From NCBI RefSeq assembly GCF_000003815.2, contig NC_049986.1, forward strand, positions 13,575,805 through 13,639,804: 64,000 nucleotides of DNA, read 5' to 3'. The notes under the pieces are model-generated. The model was not told where the DNA came from. It searched no databases and worked only from the letters and a program-made list of their open reading frames with translations. How positions within the stretch are numbered: position 1 is the first letter of the stretch; each line of letters starts with the position of its first letter. Shown here piece after piece: positions 48,801-62,282 of the stretch. The position numbers were made by a program, and so were the translations under genes. The DNA is from Branchiostoma floridae (taxonomy: Eukaryota; Chordata; Leptocardii; Amphioxiformes; Branchiostomatidae).

Positions 48801-50440
48801 GTGCCATATGGGATTGAGATTGAAGTTGGGAACTTTGGCCTCTGGCGACAACTGTCTGAGTAGCAGTCTCTTCGGTGGCTGTCGACATAAGATCAGTGTC
48901 AGAAAAAACAACGTTACATTTTCATTAGTGTACAGTCAATACACAACTTTGATCATATAGGAATAACCGCCATATCAGAGGGTGTGAATCTAGACACCTC
49001 TCGATTTGATGATCAGAAGTAGACAACCTAAATAGTAAGATGATGGGAGCCTTCAACAGTTTTTGGGTCTTGCATTGTCACAACCGTCTTTCGCCACACC
49101 TTAATGTTATCGGCAATGATGCTAACAGTTGGGGGGGGGGCAATGTCGATGAGGCCATGAGGTCGATTTAAAGGATAAAAGATTACTACACAACCGGCGC
49201 ACACAAGTGAAGTTAGACATCTCTCTAGACCCGTTTGTACTGTATAGAACAGCCTAAATCATGACTGATGTAATAATGGGAAAACTATCAGTGAAAGTTT
49301 CCGTTGCTGCTTTCGTTAAAATTTCACCAGAAAATGTTCAACAAATGCAAGTGCTATAAATAGGAGGGAAGGAGGGAAGTTTAAAGACTTAGATCATCTG
49401 TGCTGCAACGAATGAATATTTTGCTATGATCAGCTATGAAAAATATATCGGAGACACAGGCTGAATAACTTATTATCCGATAAGTCTCGAACAGTCAGAC
49501 CAGATATGACGAAGTTTCGTTAGACACAGAAGATATTCTGAATGTACCTGCAGTATCGAAGATCAGTAGCCTACCGCTTGGGAAGAACAACTCTTAGATT
49601 CTGTCTATTATTATCATCATCATCATCATTATTACACCATGTACTTTGGTGAAAGTGCTCTGGCAAATGAATAACGCCCTCTATACATTTTGAAATGTTT
49701 GACAAGTTCAACAGTCTGGGCCTGCTGTTGTAATATACCGTATTCAATTACGAACTGATGATGAGGTTGGTCACCTCCTGTACATGTCATCAGACGAATA
49801 TTCCCAAGACAGAGATTATCACGGTACTTTATCTCAGCTCCGAGCGGGATTCCATCACCGTTATTGCTCTATAAAAGGAAATCGGGTTCCCCAGCCTTGA
49901 TCCAGACTTACCTACCCCCTACTTTACGCTATCAGAGCCTTCCAGCGTTATTTACATGCTGCAGGAGGAGGTCAGATGTCACTACACATTACCTCACCCG
50001 TGACTGCGCGTTCCCCTCCCCCTGTCAACATTGGCCGCATGCTGCCAGTGTGTAACGCTAGCCAAAAACCTTTCCTGAGTGCGACCTGTTGGATAACACT
50101 GTAGCGGCTCCGGGACGCATACGAGAGTAACAAGACCTTAAATTCCAAGCAGACGGGAAGTGTGTGGAGGTGCGTTATCAGATGGAGGGGCTGTAGTAAG
50201 GTGAGGAGTGATGTTAGAGTGGGGATTCCTGTTGAACGTGGAACCACATGTTCTCCATCGGCCTCAGTTCTGCACTCTACGGTAAGACGTAAGTCTGTAT
50301 ACACTTTGCTGGAGGAACGTTACTGTTTGCCGTCGTCAGTTAAGTTTTACGGAGTTTTCCCCGCCAGTGGTTCCGGAGACAACAGTATCGCCGATACAGG
50401 GGGGGCCGGAGGGGTCGCAAGGTATGGCGGGTAATTATTC
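48801..50440. other. Non-coding region
   Basis: Nothing recognised apart from a G run at about 49131-49140 and an ATC/ATT triplet run at about 49607-49637. Confidence 0.4.
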
Positions 50441-50640
50441 ACGCCTGGCGCCCAGCGGGCTCATTTGAGCTGCCAGCCGCCCCGGGAGGAGGACGTGCCT
50501 GGAGCTCCGTAAACAAGCCCAAAATGGCTGCCTCTGGAGGATATCGTGTTCTTCTAGTGCTGTTTTAGGCCACCAACAGCCATTTTCCGGTCAGCTTCGT
50601 GTCCCCACAAAACACAAGGTTTGTGTAGACTTTGTTATTA
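50440..50640 (+). promoter_or_regulatory. GC-rich, promoter-like patch
   Basis: The sequence is much richer in G and C than its surroundings (GCCAGCCGCCCCGGGAGGAG). It contains AAAATGGCTGCC at about 50521-50532, which resembles the YY1-type element often found at start sites. A 14-codon frame (50524-50568, MAASGGYRVLL...) starts inside it and stops quickly. It may be a start site for a non-coding transcript or for the gene beginning at 58512. Confidence 0.3.
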
Positions 50641-53330
50641 AACAGTGTAATTCATTTGCAATGGTTAACGTTACCCCGATGGAAGAAATACCGTACGCTC
50701 CCAAACCAACAATGGTCGGAAGCTACAGAACATATTGCACATGATATGGTGAATCCTACTAGCACTACATTTGTATATGCACCTACTGTTGCTTGTGTGT
50801 GGGGCGTAACGATATACTGCAGTTATTTTCGTTGCTATGTGATTGTGCATAAATTTTTCGCTCGGCAGCTAAGGGGGAGGGGGGCGATGTATATATCCCC
50901 AGGTCATAGACTCGTGTACAAGTTCGGGCCGAGTTACACGGTGTTGTTCAATTTTGTATCGGCACACAAACATGGAAAGTGCTCACAGACACAGTACAGT
51001 TCAAAATTTCGGTAATAATTATAACTACATGTGGTGTAATTTTATGTGACTGTGTCACTTTTGTGGATATCTTGAATATAAATATAAACTTACCTTGAAC
51101 CCGGCTGCACATGGAATGCCCATTTTCTTTGTTTTATGATCCACAGAATGTACATTACTTCTGCCAGTCCTTGCTTCATCTACAGAGTTATCAGTATCAC
51201 CACATATGCTGTTGGTGCCTCATGTTGGCTACACAAGGGTAAATGGCATGCATTTGTATTTGTCATTTTTTATTTCTTAAAGCAACCAACACAGAGGTGA
51301 ACATCAAGACAATTACATTGACTGTATAAATAAGTCTTTCTGAATGACTGAAAACAGATACATGTATGTTACTTGCCAGTACTGCTGGACATGAGCAAAC
51401 CTATCTAAGCATGTACTTACTTCATACTTGGTGGTATAGCCTTTATTACATTGTAGACAAGTTTGCTGTGTCTGTGTGTGCATGTTACCAAAAACTGCTG
51501 AAACAATTTAGGATTTTTCAGTGAAGGGGGATTAATCCACTGTATTTGATGTAATGTTGCACAGCACTCAATCTCTGTATTGAAGATTACCTGTATTTCA
51601 ATGTTGTTGTCTTGTATTTATGCAGTTATGAGTAGATGGTGTCATTGCTTGAAAATGAAAATGTACAATAGTCTAGATTGTCCATATGTTGTCCTTATGT
51701 TCCAATACCCATTCCAAGCACAGTTAGATATCAAATACATGACTGAACGATTGTTCAGTATTGTACTTACCTGTGTGATTTGCCTCAAAGTAAGTTGTGA
51801 TCATGTGTGTGGTCTATGAACTTTGCTAGATAAGTCAGGTTATTATGTGCATCTTCAAGAATTGTTGTGTAGAGGTTCTAATGGATTTTGGCTGTACAGA
51901 ATGTAGCTTCAGTTAGACTGTACTGGTAGATTGCATGAGATCATATCTATAGACAAACAAACCAAACAAATATTTTGTACATTGTACATTGTTCACATTC
52001 ATCGGGTGATACAGGTTTGCCAAAACTCCATTTCTTACAACAGTTCACCATTATGTATTCCTGTATGCCTTGATCACATTGTGAAATAGACAGCAGATTT
52101 GTGATGGTAGTATATAGCTTGTAGTGTAGTATCGGCTCACAATGACATGAAGAGTGGATTGTAGACTAGTTTGCACTTCTGTGCAGAATCCTGCGTTACC
52201 TTTTTGCAAAGAACCAATTATAACACATCTATGTAAGAAGATGATGGAAAATTTTTCATGAATCTTTAACGTTTAGTTATATTTGTTGATATCGAGTGTT
52301 GGACACGTGAAGTTGCAAGAATATGTATTTGAAATACTAACAGTCAGCATATTCTATGTGACAGGCTACAACACTTTTTGTCTTGTGTGATATTCAATGA
52401 TAATAAAAACTTATATGTAAGAAGAACTTGGAGTTGGAGAAATTCTTTTCAAACGAGAGAATGACTTTGCCTAACCCTAACCCTAAGATTGTGGAAAATA
52501 AATTTGTATGTCTTGCATTTGAAATACTGGGAGTCAACATATTATAACTTATGACCACTGTAGATAGTAAAATGCTTTAGTATTGGGAACATTAGACATC
52601 TGGGACACAACAGTGAACTGTCATTTTTACACTAGGACACTCATGAAACATAGATTCTTCACAAGTACAAATAGAGTTAAATTTATAACCCAGCATTGTA
52701 GAATTTGTCTCAGACATTTCCTAGTGGCATGAAAATATCTGATCCAATCCCTGAGGGTCTGTATTGAAACCTCCACTCTCTGACTCCGACAGTTACTGTA
52801 CTGCTCGGTTGTTGACATCAAACCTAAGTCAGGAAGAAGAATGATTTTCGGTCAGGTAAAGCACAGGAAAAATTCATGCAAGTGGATAGGATTGATGTAA
52901 CTTATAATGTAACTACCAAAAATTTATACATGTAGTTGTCCACTCCCATTTACTAGTACTGACTGTCATGTAATGGAAATGTTGCATTCCATCTGGAATG
53001 GTTCCATCTGGAACAGAGCCAATGTATTCCCAGAAGTAATAGTCCTTGTTGTTTACAACGTTATCTGATTTTTCACACAAGTTTTCTGGGGAGGAAACGA
53101 ACGATTACGATAGGTACAATTTTTAGCCCCCCTCCCCATTTAGCAGCGATATAAAATCTTGTATTTTCTGCCGGATTTATTCACAATTATGATGAAACCT
53201 AATATCCCCATAATGCCCAGTTTGGTCCCAGTCGGATTTTGGTATTTTTCTGTTACCATAGAATCGAATAATAAGGAAGGAATCCCCGAAAAAAGTCATA
53301 CATGACAAAATAACACGTTGCTTCGTAACC
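50641..53330. other. Non-coding AT-rich region with a telomere-like hexamer
   Basis: No gene is recognised; the 127-codon frame at 50632-51015 has no family sign. CCTAACCCTAACCCTAA at 52470-52486 is a short interstitial match to the animal telomere repeat. Confidence 0.45.
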
Positions 53331-53932
53331 GGGCCGCCATCTTGGATTTCACGGCGGGCCCCGCAGGGCCCCGCTTGCCTCGCCGAGTTTGACCGCTTCT
53401 AGTGGCTTAACTATTGGTGGTTCAATGTGGTTCAATTTGAGTTTTGAGAAGTTTAAGACACGGACTTTACGCTGAGACAAAAATTTTGTAATGAACCACG
53501 CTGTAAAATTGAAAACTAGACCCCTGAAAACTACGTAAAATGGGCAAATTCCAAGGGCCCGCTATAAGCATGCAGAGGGTCATACATATTTCGACGTGAA
53601 AATTGGCAAGTTAACACGTACCTGGGCACAAGAATCTCTCTCCAACGATGAAGACATATCTCTGCAACAGTTTGGCAGAACTTGGGTCTTTCAAAACAAG
53701 ACCAATTGTCAGAAAATACACAAAACTGAGGAGTAACAAACAACACCCCTTACGGAGTATTTACAAAGTACCAGCCACATGATTGGATAAGCCCGTCACG
53801 GAGGCATCACGTGATACCCCCCCAGCTCCTCCTGCGCCGATAGGTCTGAAGTGAAGTTTCGGAATGTCTCGGTCGATAAGGAAAGCGTGTGTTTGGAAAA
53901 TTGGCCCCGCGAATTTGGTCCAAGATGTGAAG
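53331..53932 (+). promoter_or_regulatory. CpG-bearing promoter-like region with a candidate first exon
   Basis: GGGCCGCCATCTTGGATTT at about 53333 is a strong YY1-type match on the minus strand, followed by GC-rich sequence. At 53864-53932 a plus-strand frame begins with ATG after an in-frame stop (TGA at 53852-53854), reads MSRSIRKACVWKIGPANLV..., and runs 23 codons to a consensus donor (GTGAAG followed by GTAAGG). I do not recognise the peptide and cannot find a convincing second exon. It could equally be a short upstream frame in a leader exon. Confidence 0.35.
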
Positions 53933-56900
53933 GTAAGGAGAATGTCTGGCATCTTACGATTTTTCCGGCTTAAGAAAGATGTCTTAAAGTAAATAAAAAA
54001 ATAAACTGCTTCTTAGCTGTCCTGAGGAGGTAAGTGTATAAAGAATGACCATCCGGTGTACAATGTACAGGGCTAAGCTCGAAGTGAATCAGACAGTCTC
54101 GTACTGCAGTAATTCCTGTTGTACCTCAGGCCCCTGCCAGCTTGTTCGCATTTCCGACGAAAGCCGATCTAACATTTGCCTGCCGCCGCTGGGAAATACG
54201 GAAGTAGAAAATAGTCGTAACTGTCGATAGTACTGCTGTGATTTTGTACTCAGAGTGATGGGGTATGCGTTCACTAACTAACGTAACATGTATGGCTAGT
54301 TTTATTGATTCGAAGTAAACGCGATCTGCCTGGTACAACTACTGTAACAACAGACCTGGACCTGAGATGCAGTAAACCTTTATGGTTGGTCCCTCATCTC
54401 TCGTAGATGGTTCTTAGACGTGTTTGGATAGACAGACAGCAACCGCATATGTTCCGTTGTCCCTTCCCTTTTCTTCGAGTTTACTGACTCTCTCCGTCGA
54501 CGACTCTTTCCCGATTTTAATGTTCCAAAAACTAATTACTCTTCATAGCGACATTAACGTTACATGTGATAGCTCACTTTCATAATTTACTTACCGGTTG
54601 TGCTTTGGTGCTCATAATGTTGCTTCGAAACAGATTATGCCGAACGCCTTTAGGATAGAATTCATGTCATTAAATGTTACGTCATTTACAAAAGGTAAAC
54701 GATAAACGAATAAGTCAAGTGCAACAAGTTGGTGCAAAACGTGCCGTTTCATTTTGGAGGGAATATTTGACTTTCGGATAACTAGTTTTAGTTGTCCGAC
54801 ATGTGCGACTGATCCGGTTGATAATTTTCTATCTGTACAAAACTAAAAACCATACTTTGCACTCCTCGCCCCCGGAAGTACCGTCCAGGGTAAGTAAAAA
54901 TTGTCCGAGTCCTCTTTACGGGGCTCAAGACACTCAAGCCCCCTGGCCATGCCCTCTCCAGGCGGTATGCTTCATTAGTTTTATCTGAGACTCCGTTAAA
55001 AGTTGTGTACACCTTACTAAATCACCCTGACCCTGGTGTCAGCCGCCACATTACAAACCACCGAAGTAGCCAGTTAAGGTGTTTTTATTTGCAAACGACT
55101 CCAGCACAAAGGTGTGACCGTCTGATGACCGCTCCGTAATGGACGATGAAAGCTTTTTCTTCGTACCTTCAATGGATGCAATTATTGCTATGCTAGTAAA
55201 CAATACCAGCTGTTTCATTTCGTCATCAAACGAGTCCTGATAACGCCATCAAGGCCATCATTTTCAAAGATTTTACGGAACAGTGGATTTCTTTTAGGAC
55301 CTTGACACGAAAAAGAGGAGGGCATGTGGGTGTCAAGACAAGAGTAAGACTGAAAGATTCTGTAGTTTCAAAGGCGAGAACCTGGTTCCGCTTGCGAAAA
55401 CACGAGGAACGATTCCTGGCAAAGCTGAATTATTCTCGTTCCAAAAGTACTTGACTTTTTGACTGATGAGGTCAGTATTACCGCAACCATAACCGCAGTT
55501 CCCTTTGATTGGCACCTTTCACGTTCAGGGTCATGCCAGAGCACAATGTGGCAAAATAAAGTTCCGCCGACCCAACTTGGGGGAGCTCAGGTTTAACCGT
55601 CTTGGATTGCAAGGAAAACCTTTTAGTGCACCTTTGTGTGAACTTTACAGAGTTTGATCTTGGTGATAAGAAATATTTAGGTTCGGGAGAAAGTTGCCGT
55701 CGGAGGCGCCAAGAGTGCAAGATTTTTACATCTGCTCTTTGCAAGATTAAATCATGCCTGAAAGGGATGGGACGAAGCAAGGACAGGAATTCCAAATAAT
55801 GAAAATAAAGAAACGGCGTAAAAGACTGACATTCGACCATAAATCGCGTGTCTATTGGTATTGACTTGCACATTGAAAAGATGATCATATATGCGTTGTT
55901 AGATAAATATTTATGATCAGTTTTTTTGGTACACATGTAGGCCGTATGAGCTACATTGAAAGGAACTGTTTATCATTTGACAGGATAGAAAGCGGCCCGT
56001 CTAAAGTTAACATGTTTAAGATCTGTCGTTTTCAAAGGGTAATATATGCTGTCACTTCTGGGTCACGCTAGGCTAGAATCTCACCACAGCAGATCGTAAT
56101 GACTTATAGTCGGCTCTAAACAGACTGGCTGGAATCGTAGGAATGTCCAGCCGCTCACTAGAGAAAAGTTTGGTGTCTGTCAAACCATGTTGCCTTGTTA
56201 GAACCTGCGCCCATTAGCCTATACTCTGGAGTATAGATTTCGAGACCGCTGTTTTTACGAGGACCCCTAGTCAGTTTTTGTGGTCCAGTTAGAGACCTTG
56301 CCTTGGAACATTGTAGATATGCCATGTACACAGACAGACGGAACTTGAGTCACAACAGATGTAAACGTCCTTGGAAGGAAAGGCATTATCGCCGCTGGAG
56401 TGATTATAACCCTGTCATTAAGTAGGCGGTCTGCAAAGTCAAATGTACCACTTGAGTGTGGTTTCTGCTTTGGATTACGTTCAACTTCATGTCTGCACCT
56501 AAAGTAGTGCAACGTTCGATGTTCGCACGCAAGATTGTGGTATTCTTTCGTTGTGCCACGTCCTGAATTCTGTATGTTGGTTTCAGTTTAGTTTATTTAT
56601 TTTACCAGCAGTAACACTCAGGTACATAACAACCTGTTTTTCAGGCAATGCTGGGTAAACAAAAATACAATTTAAAACTAAAAGCGCTATTATCTATTAG
56701 TTTTATGTCAATGGGGCGAACAAAAGCTTAATTGACCCAACCCCTCCTGTTAGACCTGTTTTAATCTCATCTTCTTCCAGTAGTGCACTTGCACAAGGTC
56801 ACACTCCCCCAAAGATTCAACTCTGGTCTGGTCTCTGGTCTAGCTCACCCGACGTCTGCGACTCCATCATTGCCTTGAGCTGGGCTGTTTCAACAAAACT

Positions 56901-58417
56901 CGCTGTTGACCGACTGAGTCCCTGAGATACGCCCTGATGATGTAAAGAAATCTTGACATTGAAAGCAAGGTTATCCTGGTTGAAAGGATAAGCCTTTGAA
57001 GACGACGTGTGCCAGATCATGTTGGGCCTTGAGATGTGTGCCAAGGGCCTTGTCATTCCGTCTTGGAACATCCAACTTGTAAACTTCTATGCAGTTCCTT
57101 TGGCTGATTCCCAGCTGAAGTGATATCTCCCCATCTCGATGAAGATATCTCTCCGATAAGAATTCTCCGAATCGCTTGGGGGCAAACGGGGCGCGCTTGA
57201 TCCTAGCTAGTTTTACGTACCAGCTGAGTTTCTGTTTCAACTATCGTAGCAAAGCCAAAGGAATCTAGCGGTACCGTTATATCTCTACGCAATCAGCTAT
57301 AGTGATACAGTTCCAGAATCTACTCTCCAAGCATGTTGATTTGCAAGATTGTGACCTTCTCCTCATATGCCCCGTTTCCTTTCAACCGGCAGACAGACAG
57401 AAAGCAATTAAAAGCGAGCAGGGGCATGTGACAAGTAGGTTACAGTCTTCCCTGACAACCTCTGCTTGGAGAGAACCAGAATAGATGTCAATGTCATAGT
57501 CTGTCAATAGCACGGTTGGACCTCTAGGTTAATGGAGGATAACCAGGCGCATGATCTTTGATCCTTGAAACCACCACGGCACTAATTAATTTCGATAAAG
57601 CGGAACTTCAATGTATTCTTTTATTGACAGTCTTGTAAAGTTAATACATGTATTTGCAAACAAAGTAGCCTTGTATTGGAGTGGTTGAGAAGGTCAAGTT
57701 GAAGGAAAGAAAATGAAAGAAAGTAAAGAACAGTATCGAAGAGATGCTATACTTCATCAAAGCCCATACAAGCAAGCACATACCTACACACACACACACA
57801 AGGTGGAGAAAGAAATATACAAGCACCTAGGTAGACACACAGACAGACAGAAACAGACAAACTCACAGACACACACACACACACACACACAGAGACAAAC
57901 AAACAATCAGACACACAGACGGACACAAAAGCAGTAGACAGACACGAATAAGTGTCAAAATTAGTGCCAACTATGGTATGGCTGAAATATAAAAACTGCC
58001 ACAACAGCAAGAGAAGCTATGCTACAGCACCCCCATCCAAGAATGGATCGACCCCTACAGACCAACTTTTGGCAACAAGTCAGGACAGAAGGAGGCGCTC
58101 GCCAAGTCGTGCAATTGTAGGAAACATGTTGTCCTAGTTACTTATGTCCAAATCGTTTGGCTGCTGTGTCCTGTAGTTTATCAAGAGAACTGTATGTTTG
58201 TGCTCTCTGGCTTGTAGTTTCTTCGGAATAAACAGCTGTGATAGGAGGAAATAAGTGCGCGTAAACACCGTCCGGGCCTGTAGATTTACTACGTTTGATG
58301 GGCTACAGTTCCGCCTGTTTACCGCAGCATGTGTATTATTCTTGTCAGTTTGTGAACTAACAGATGGCGAAGTCTGGACCGAAGTCTGACCTACAATCGC
58401 ACTCTGCCTTCCTGCAG
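53933..58417. other. Non-coding region upstream of the secreted-protein gene
   Basis: No coding exon is recognised. The 152-codon minus frame at 55478-55936 has no domain and an unlikely composition. (CA)n and CAGA tracts lie at about 57785-57935. An acceptor-like CCTTCCTGCAG ends at 58417, just before the leader of the next gene. Confidence 0.4.
57785..57935. repeat. CA / CAGA microsatellite
   Basis: Runs of CACACA at about 57787-57801 and 57871-57893, with CAGA-type repeats between and after. Long frames here on either strand (such as the Val/Cys/Ser-rich minus frame) are repeat artefacts. Confidence 0.9.
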
Positions 58418-58511
58418 GTTTTCCAATAGGATCTACGAGGACCTAGACTCGACATTGACAACAGGAGTGTAGAGGAGTCCGGTTGGAGAGCCCGGTGTCC
58501 CGCCCGGCGCC

Positions 58512-58611
58512 ATGGCGCTGTGGGGCCGGCTACTGGCGCTGACAGTCTGTTGGGCGCACAGGATTTTCCTGGCTCACGGCTGCGGAAAGAGCGAGCCCAT
58601 ACAGTATTCAG
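58512..58611 (+). CDS. First coding exon of an unidentified secreted or membrane protein
   Basis: An ATG in an ideal context (GGCGCCATGG) opens 33 codons plus one base, ending at a consensus donor (TTCAG followed by GTGAGC). The peptide begins MALWGRLLALTVCWAHRIFL and continues AHGCGKSEPIQYS. A short N-terminus, a hydrophobic core and a small-residue site before CGKSEP fit a cleavable signal peptide. The exon ends in phase 1, which is usual for signal-peptide exons followed by phase 1-1 extracellular modules (Ig, EGF, CUB, sushi). I do not recognise the mature start and no second exon is found before the window ends, so intron 1 exceeds 5.3 kb. A leader acceptor at 58416-58417 suggests further upstream non-coding exons, possibly in the gene-poor region. 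The reverse-strand frame over this exon is a shadow. Confidence 0.7.
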
Positions 58612-61600
58612 GTGAGCGCTTTTTCTTTGCAAAGGGACAGGTACACGTTTGTAAACACAGCTGTTAACACTACAAGAATTAAGAGCAGAGGAAGGGGAGC
58701 TTAAAGTTTTGTCCAACATTGCGGAGTGAGAAGGTGTCAAATCTGACACCTGTTGCTTTCCTTCTTCTTGCCAATCTTGGCCATGTGTTTTTGTCAGCGC
58801 CTTCGGTGAAGTTTATACTAGAGAATTGATTGGTATTTAGAGATTTCGTAGGCTCACTACATTATTGGAAAGAATATCCCCTTTGTAAATAGTGTATAAC
58901 CCGGTGTCTGACCTTATGTGAACTTCTGTGACAAAGCATTAGGTGACTTCTGCCAATGGGTACAATTTGTGCCACCATAGTAAAACAACAACACACTTTA
59001 AAGGACATTGTGGTGAATTTGAACAATAATTGTTAGCGTTATCAATATTTGAGCCATAACATTCTTTCTGAATTATCCTCTAGCTTCCCAAGGCTGTTTT
59101 CTTTTCCCATTAAGGGAAAAGAAATTAGGGCGAACAGAGGTTTTCTATTGATAACGTTAAGCCACTAAAAAAACTGATTATGGCAATTTTCAATAGAAAA
59201 ATACAGAGCCTCTTGTCTTGAATTTCTAATAGAAAAATACAGAAGATCTTAATGACAATGTAAAGCTGAAAGATTGTATAAAATGAATGAAAAGTAAGGA
59301 ACGTTTCCCATTATAGTGCATGATATACCTTTGCAAATACTGCAGAAAGTAAGTTGCTGTCATTGTGCTCACAAAACTTCTTTTAGACACCAATCAAGCA
59401 ACTTAGTAGATTGTTTGTTGCTCTTGGCATTGGCACGTGATGTGGTTTTGACGGACTTAAGTTGTGCTTTCATATGTTTCCTGTTCACCAATCACACAGC
59501 TAGCTTCATGGCAGGTGTCCAATAATAGCCTTATGTAATATCTACTCCCATATGTGGCAACACACCCCACAAAATGGTTTACCTTCTCAAATTGTTTGTC
59601 CCTATGCTCCCCGACACAATCCTGGCATTTAAGTCCCTAAAAGCTTTTTCAAGTTCTTCTAAATGCATCTATTGAAGTTCTGAAACAGGCCTTTTATGTC
59701 TAATGATTGCAGAAAGTCAGGCATATCATCTCCAATCATCTGGGTACCAAACTAATTGGGTAACCCTCTTAAGGGATTTCTCCAACTTTTCTCTGGGTAA
59801 TTATAAGTTCAGTTCTCTGAAAACTTGACTCCAGTCCAGAGTCAAACATAAGCAGAAATAATTGAGTTTAAAAAAGATAACAGAGGGCGAATCTTGATAA
59901 AGCTGACTTCTTAGATGCTGTGTGATAACCCTGTTAGCTAATGCAGTTTAGAGGTAAGACAGTCATGTTTATGAAAGCTTTACCAAGTAACTATTTTTGC
60001 CAATGCTTTAAGTCTTATTTTGCAAAAGTCAGCAACATTGGGGTGTAACCAAGATTGAGCAATTTTCTAAATTGTGAACTGTGTGGCTGATAATAAAAGC
60101 AACAACAACAACAAATAGTGATAAATGGCATATCATGAGAATATAAATGCCTTCCTTTATTCCTCTTACAAAGTATAGTCCAGTTCAGTGTCTGACATTT
60201 TGATGTTGTTCAGGGAAACTTGACCTAGACTAAGTGATTGAATGGTTACATCTTGAGCATGGCAATTGTCACCATACTCAGGGAAACTGGCCTTCTAACT
60301 TTAGAAACTAATAACTGCTGGCATTTCAAACATTTCAAGGACAAGCTTGGGAAGCAGACAGGGGACCTAGATGCATTCTTTGGATTGGCCTTTCAGAATA
60401 GCAGTTTTTACTTGTTAAAAAAATACCTATCAATTTTGTAATATTGTCTGCAGTATGTTGATAAAACAACTGTATAAAATTTAGAGCTTTGCATACTTAG
60501 TCTAGTAATTTACTTGTTGGTAACATAATCCTGATCATGGCTGACACCTGTGAATGATGGCCTATATTCTCTGACACCTTCTTATCATAGATCAGAGACA
60601 AGTGACTCCCTCCTGTTGTTCTAGTGAAAGGGAGACTGATCAGAAAGTAGGACACATTTGTAAAGAATTTACTGCTGTCAAGTGCACCACTACTGGGTTT
60701 TGTAAAGTGTGCAACAGATTGTGAAATACGTCATTCACATGTGTAGCTCCTGAGCTTTCCCAGCACACCTATGTAACCTGTTACCTGTACTAGTTATTCA
60801 AGGAGAAAGAAAGGACCAAAGCACAAGTAGAAGAAGATATGACAATGGGTTTTCCACAGTGATAGCTCTTTTGATTAAGAGAAATGACTTAGGTGCAGTC
60901 AGAGTTCAAAATACTCATCACCAAAGTACAGAATGAGGGTAAGGTATCAACGAATAGCAGCTATATGACTGGCAAGGTCTACACCTCCACACATGGTTTG
61001 AGATAGCATTGAAGTATAACCTGTGTCATTTCACACCTAGCATTTTTCACAGCTGATTTGAATCAACTTCCTTAAACCCAGGTCAGGTAGAATCCTGCGT
61101 GACCATGAAAAATCTTGCTAGACCTTTAGTAGATCGACGGGAAGCATGCAAGGTTAACACTTTGCCTTTGTAAAGTATGTCTGTCTCTATTAGCCATATA
61201 GAGCAGACCAGTGGGTCATGGATGTGTTTGATCGTTGTCGTTAGATATTTGGCAAATGTAATGCCGCTGTATGAGAGATTCTGAGCTTGCATCTACTTTT
61301 CAACAATGACGAAAAATTCCCAATTGCACTTCATGTGTATTTCATAAAGGTGAAAATGCAGTTGTTTTTTTCTTGGTGCGTCTAAATCAGTTGTTTCATT
61401 TACTTGGTATATAATTTCCGTTGTATAGAGTATAGAAAGAAAGTTTGAATCTTGTGTTATAGCACCTGCAACTAATCTAGTGCCTAATCCCTAAATAGAA
61501 TCATCTGATGTCTTCTTTGAGTTTGCTTCAGAAAATGAGATGAGTGACACAGGAAGAGGATCCCTGTAGAGGATGAGGACAGACTTCCATGCTGGGCCAT

Positions 61601-62282
61601 CCATCAAACTGTCAATGTGGCAGGAGCTCTTTTTTTCCTTGATGGTCCAGGATGGTTTGCTCCCAAAATAGCAAGAATCCCAGAATCAGTCACCACTATG
61701 CAAATGTCCACTAGACAATGTGATGATGAGTAGGCACTAGGGAAGCTGATGCTCCAAGACACTGGTGATGGCTCGTTAACAACTGAGTTGATGGAGTAGT
61801 TCAGAGCTGATGAGTGTATTTATGTTTCAGGGCTTTCTTTGCTGATAACTAGAGTTCCACAACCCCATACCTTTGCCAAATGATTTTTACCTTTACAACT
61901 GATGTATTATTCCATTGCAGTACCATGACATGCCTCTAGGGGGCCCAAATCTAATTATTTCCAGGTATCATCAAGACCTACCCACACACCAAATATCAAT
62001 ACAACAATATGCTGTATATTGTAGACAGTAGTATTTGATGTACTATATGTTAATCTGCCCCGGTGCATTCACAGTCAAAGTACATTGTACAACTGTAGGT
62101 ACACAGCTCGAATTTTAGGTGCACTTAAGTGCAGATTCATCCAGTATCTCAAGCCCTGTCATGACAAAGTGATAGTACCATAACTGCAGCAACTGAGTTG
62201 CTACAGTATCACCTAAGCCAAATTGTGTTAGGTAAACATTTTTCAGTGTATCATACCATGAACTAAACCTAGAAGAAACTTC

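Noticed and set aside
55478-55936. 152-codon minus-strand frame
   Set aside because: Chance frame: no domain, and competing frames on the opposite strand.
57747-58010. Val/Cys/Ser-rich minus frame and its plus counterpart
   Set aside because: Translated CA/CAGA microsatellite.
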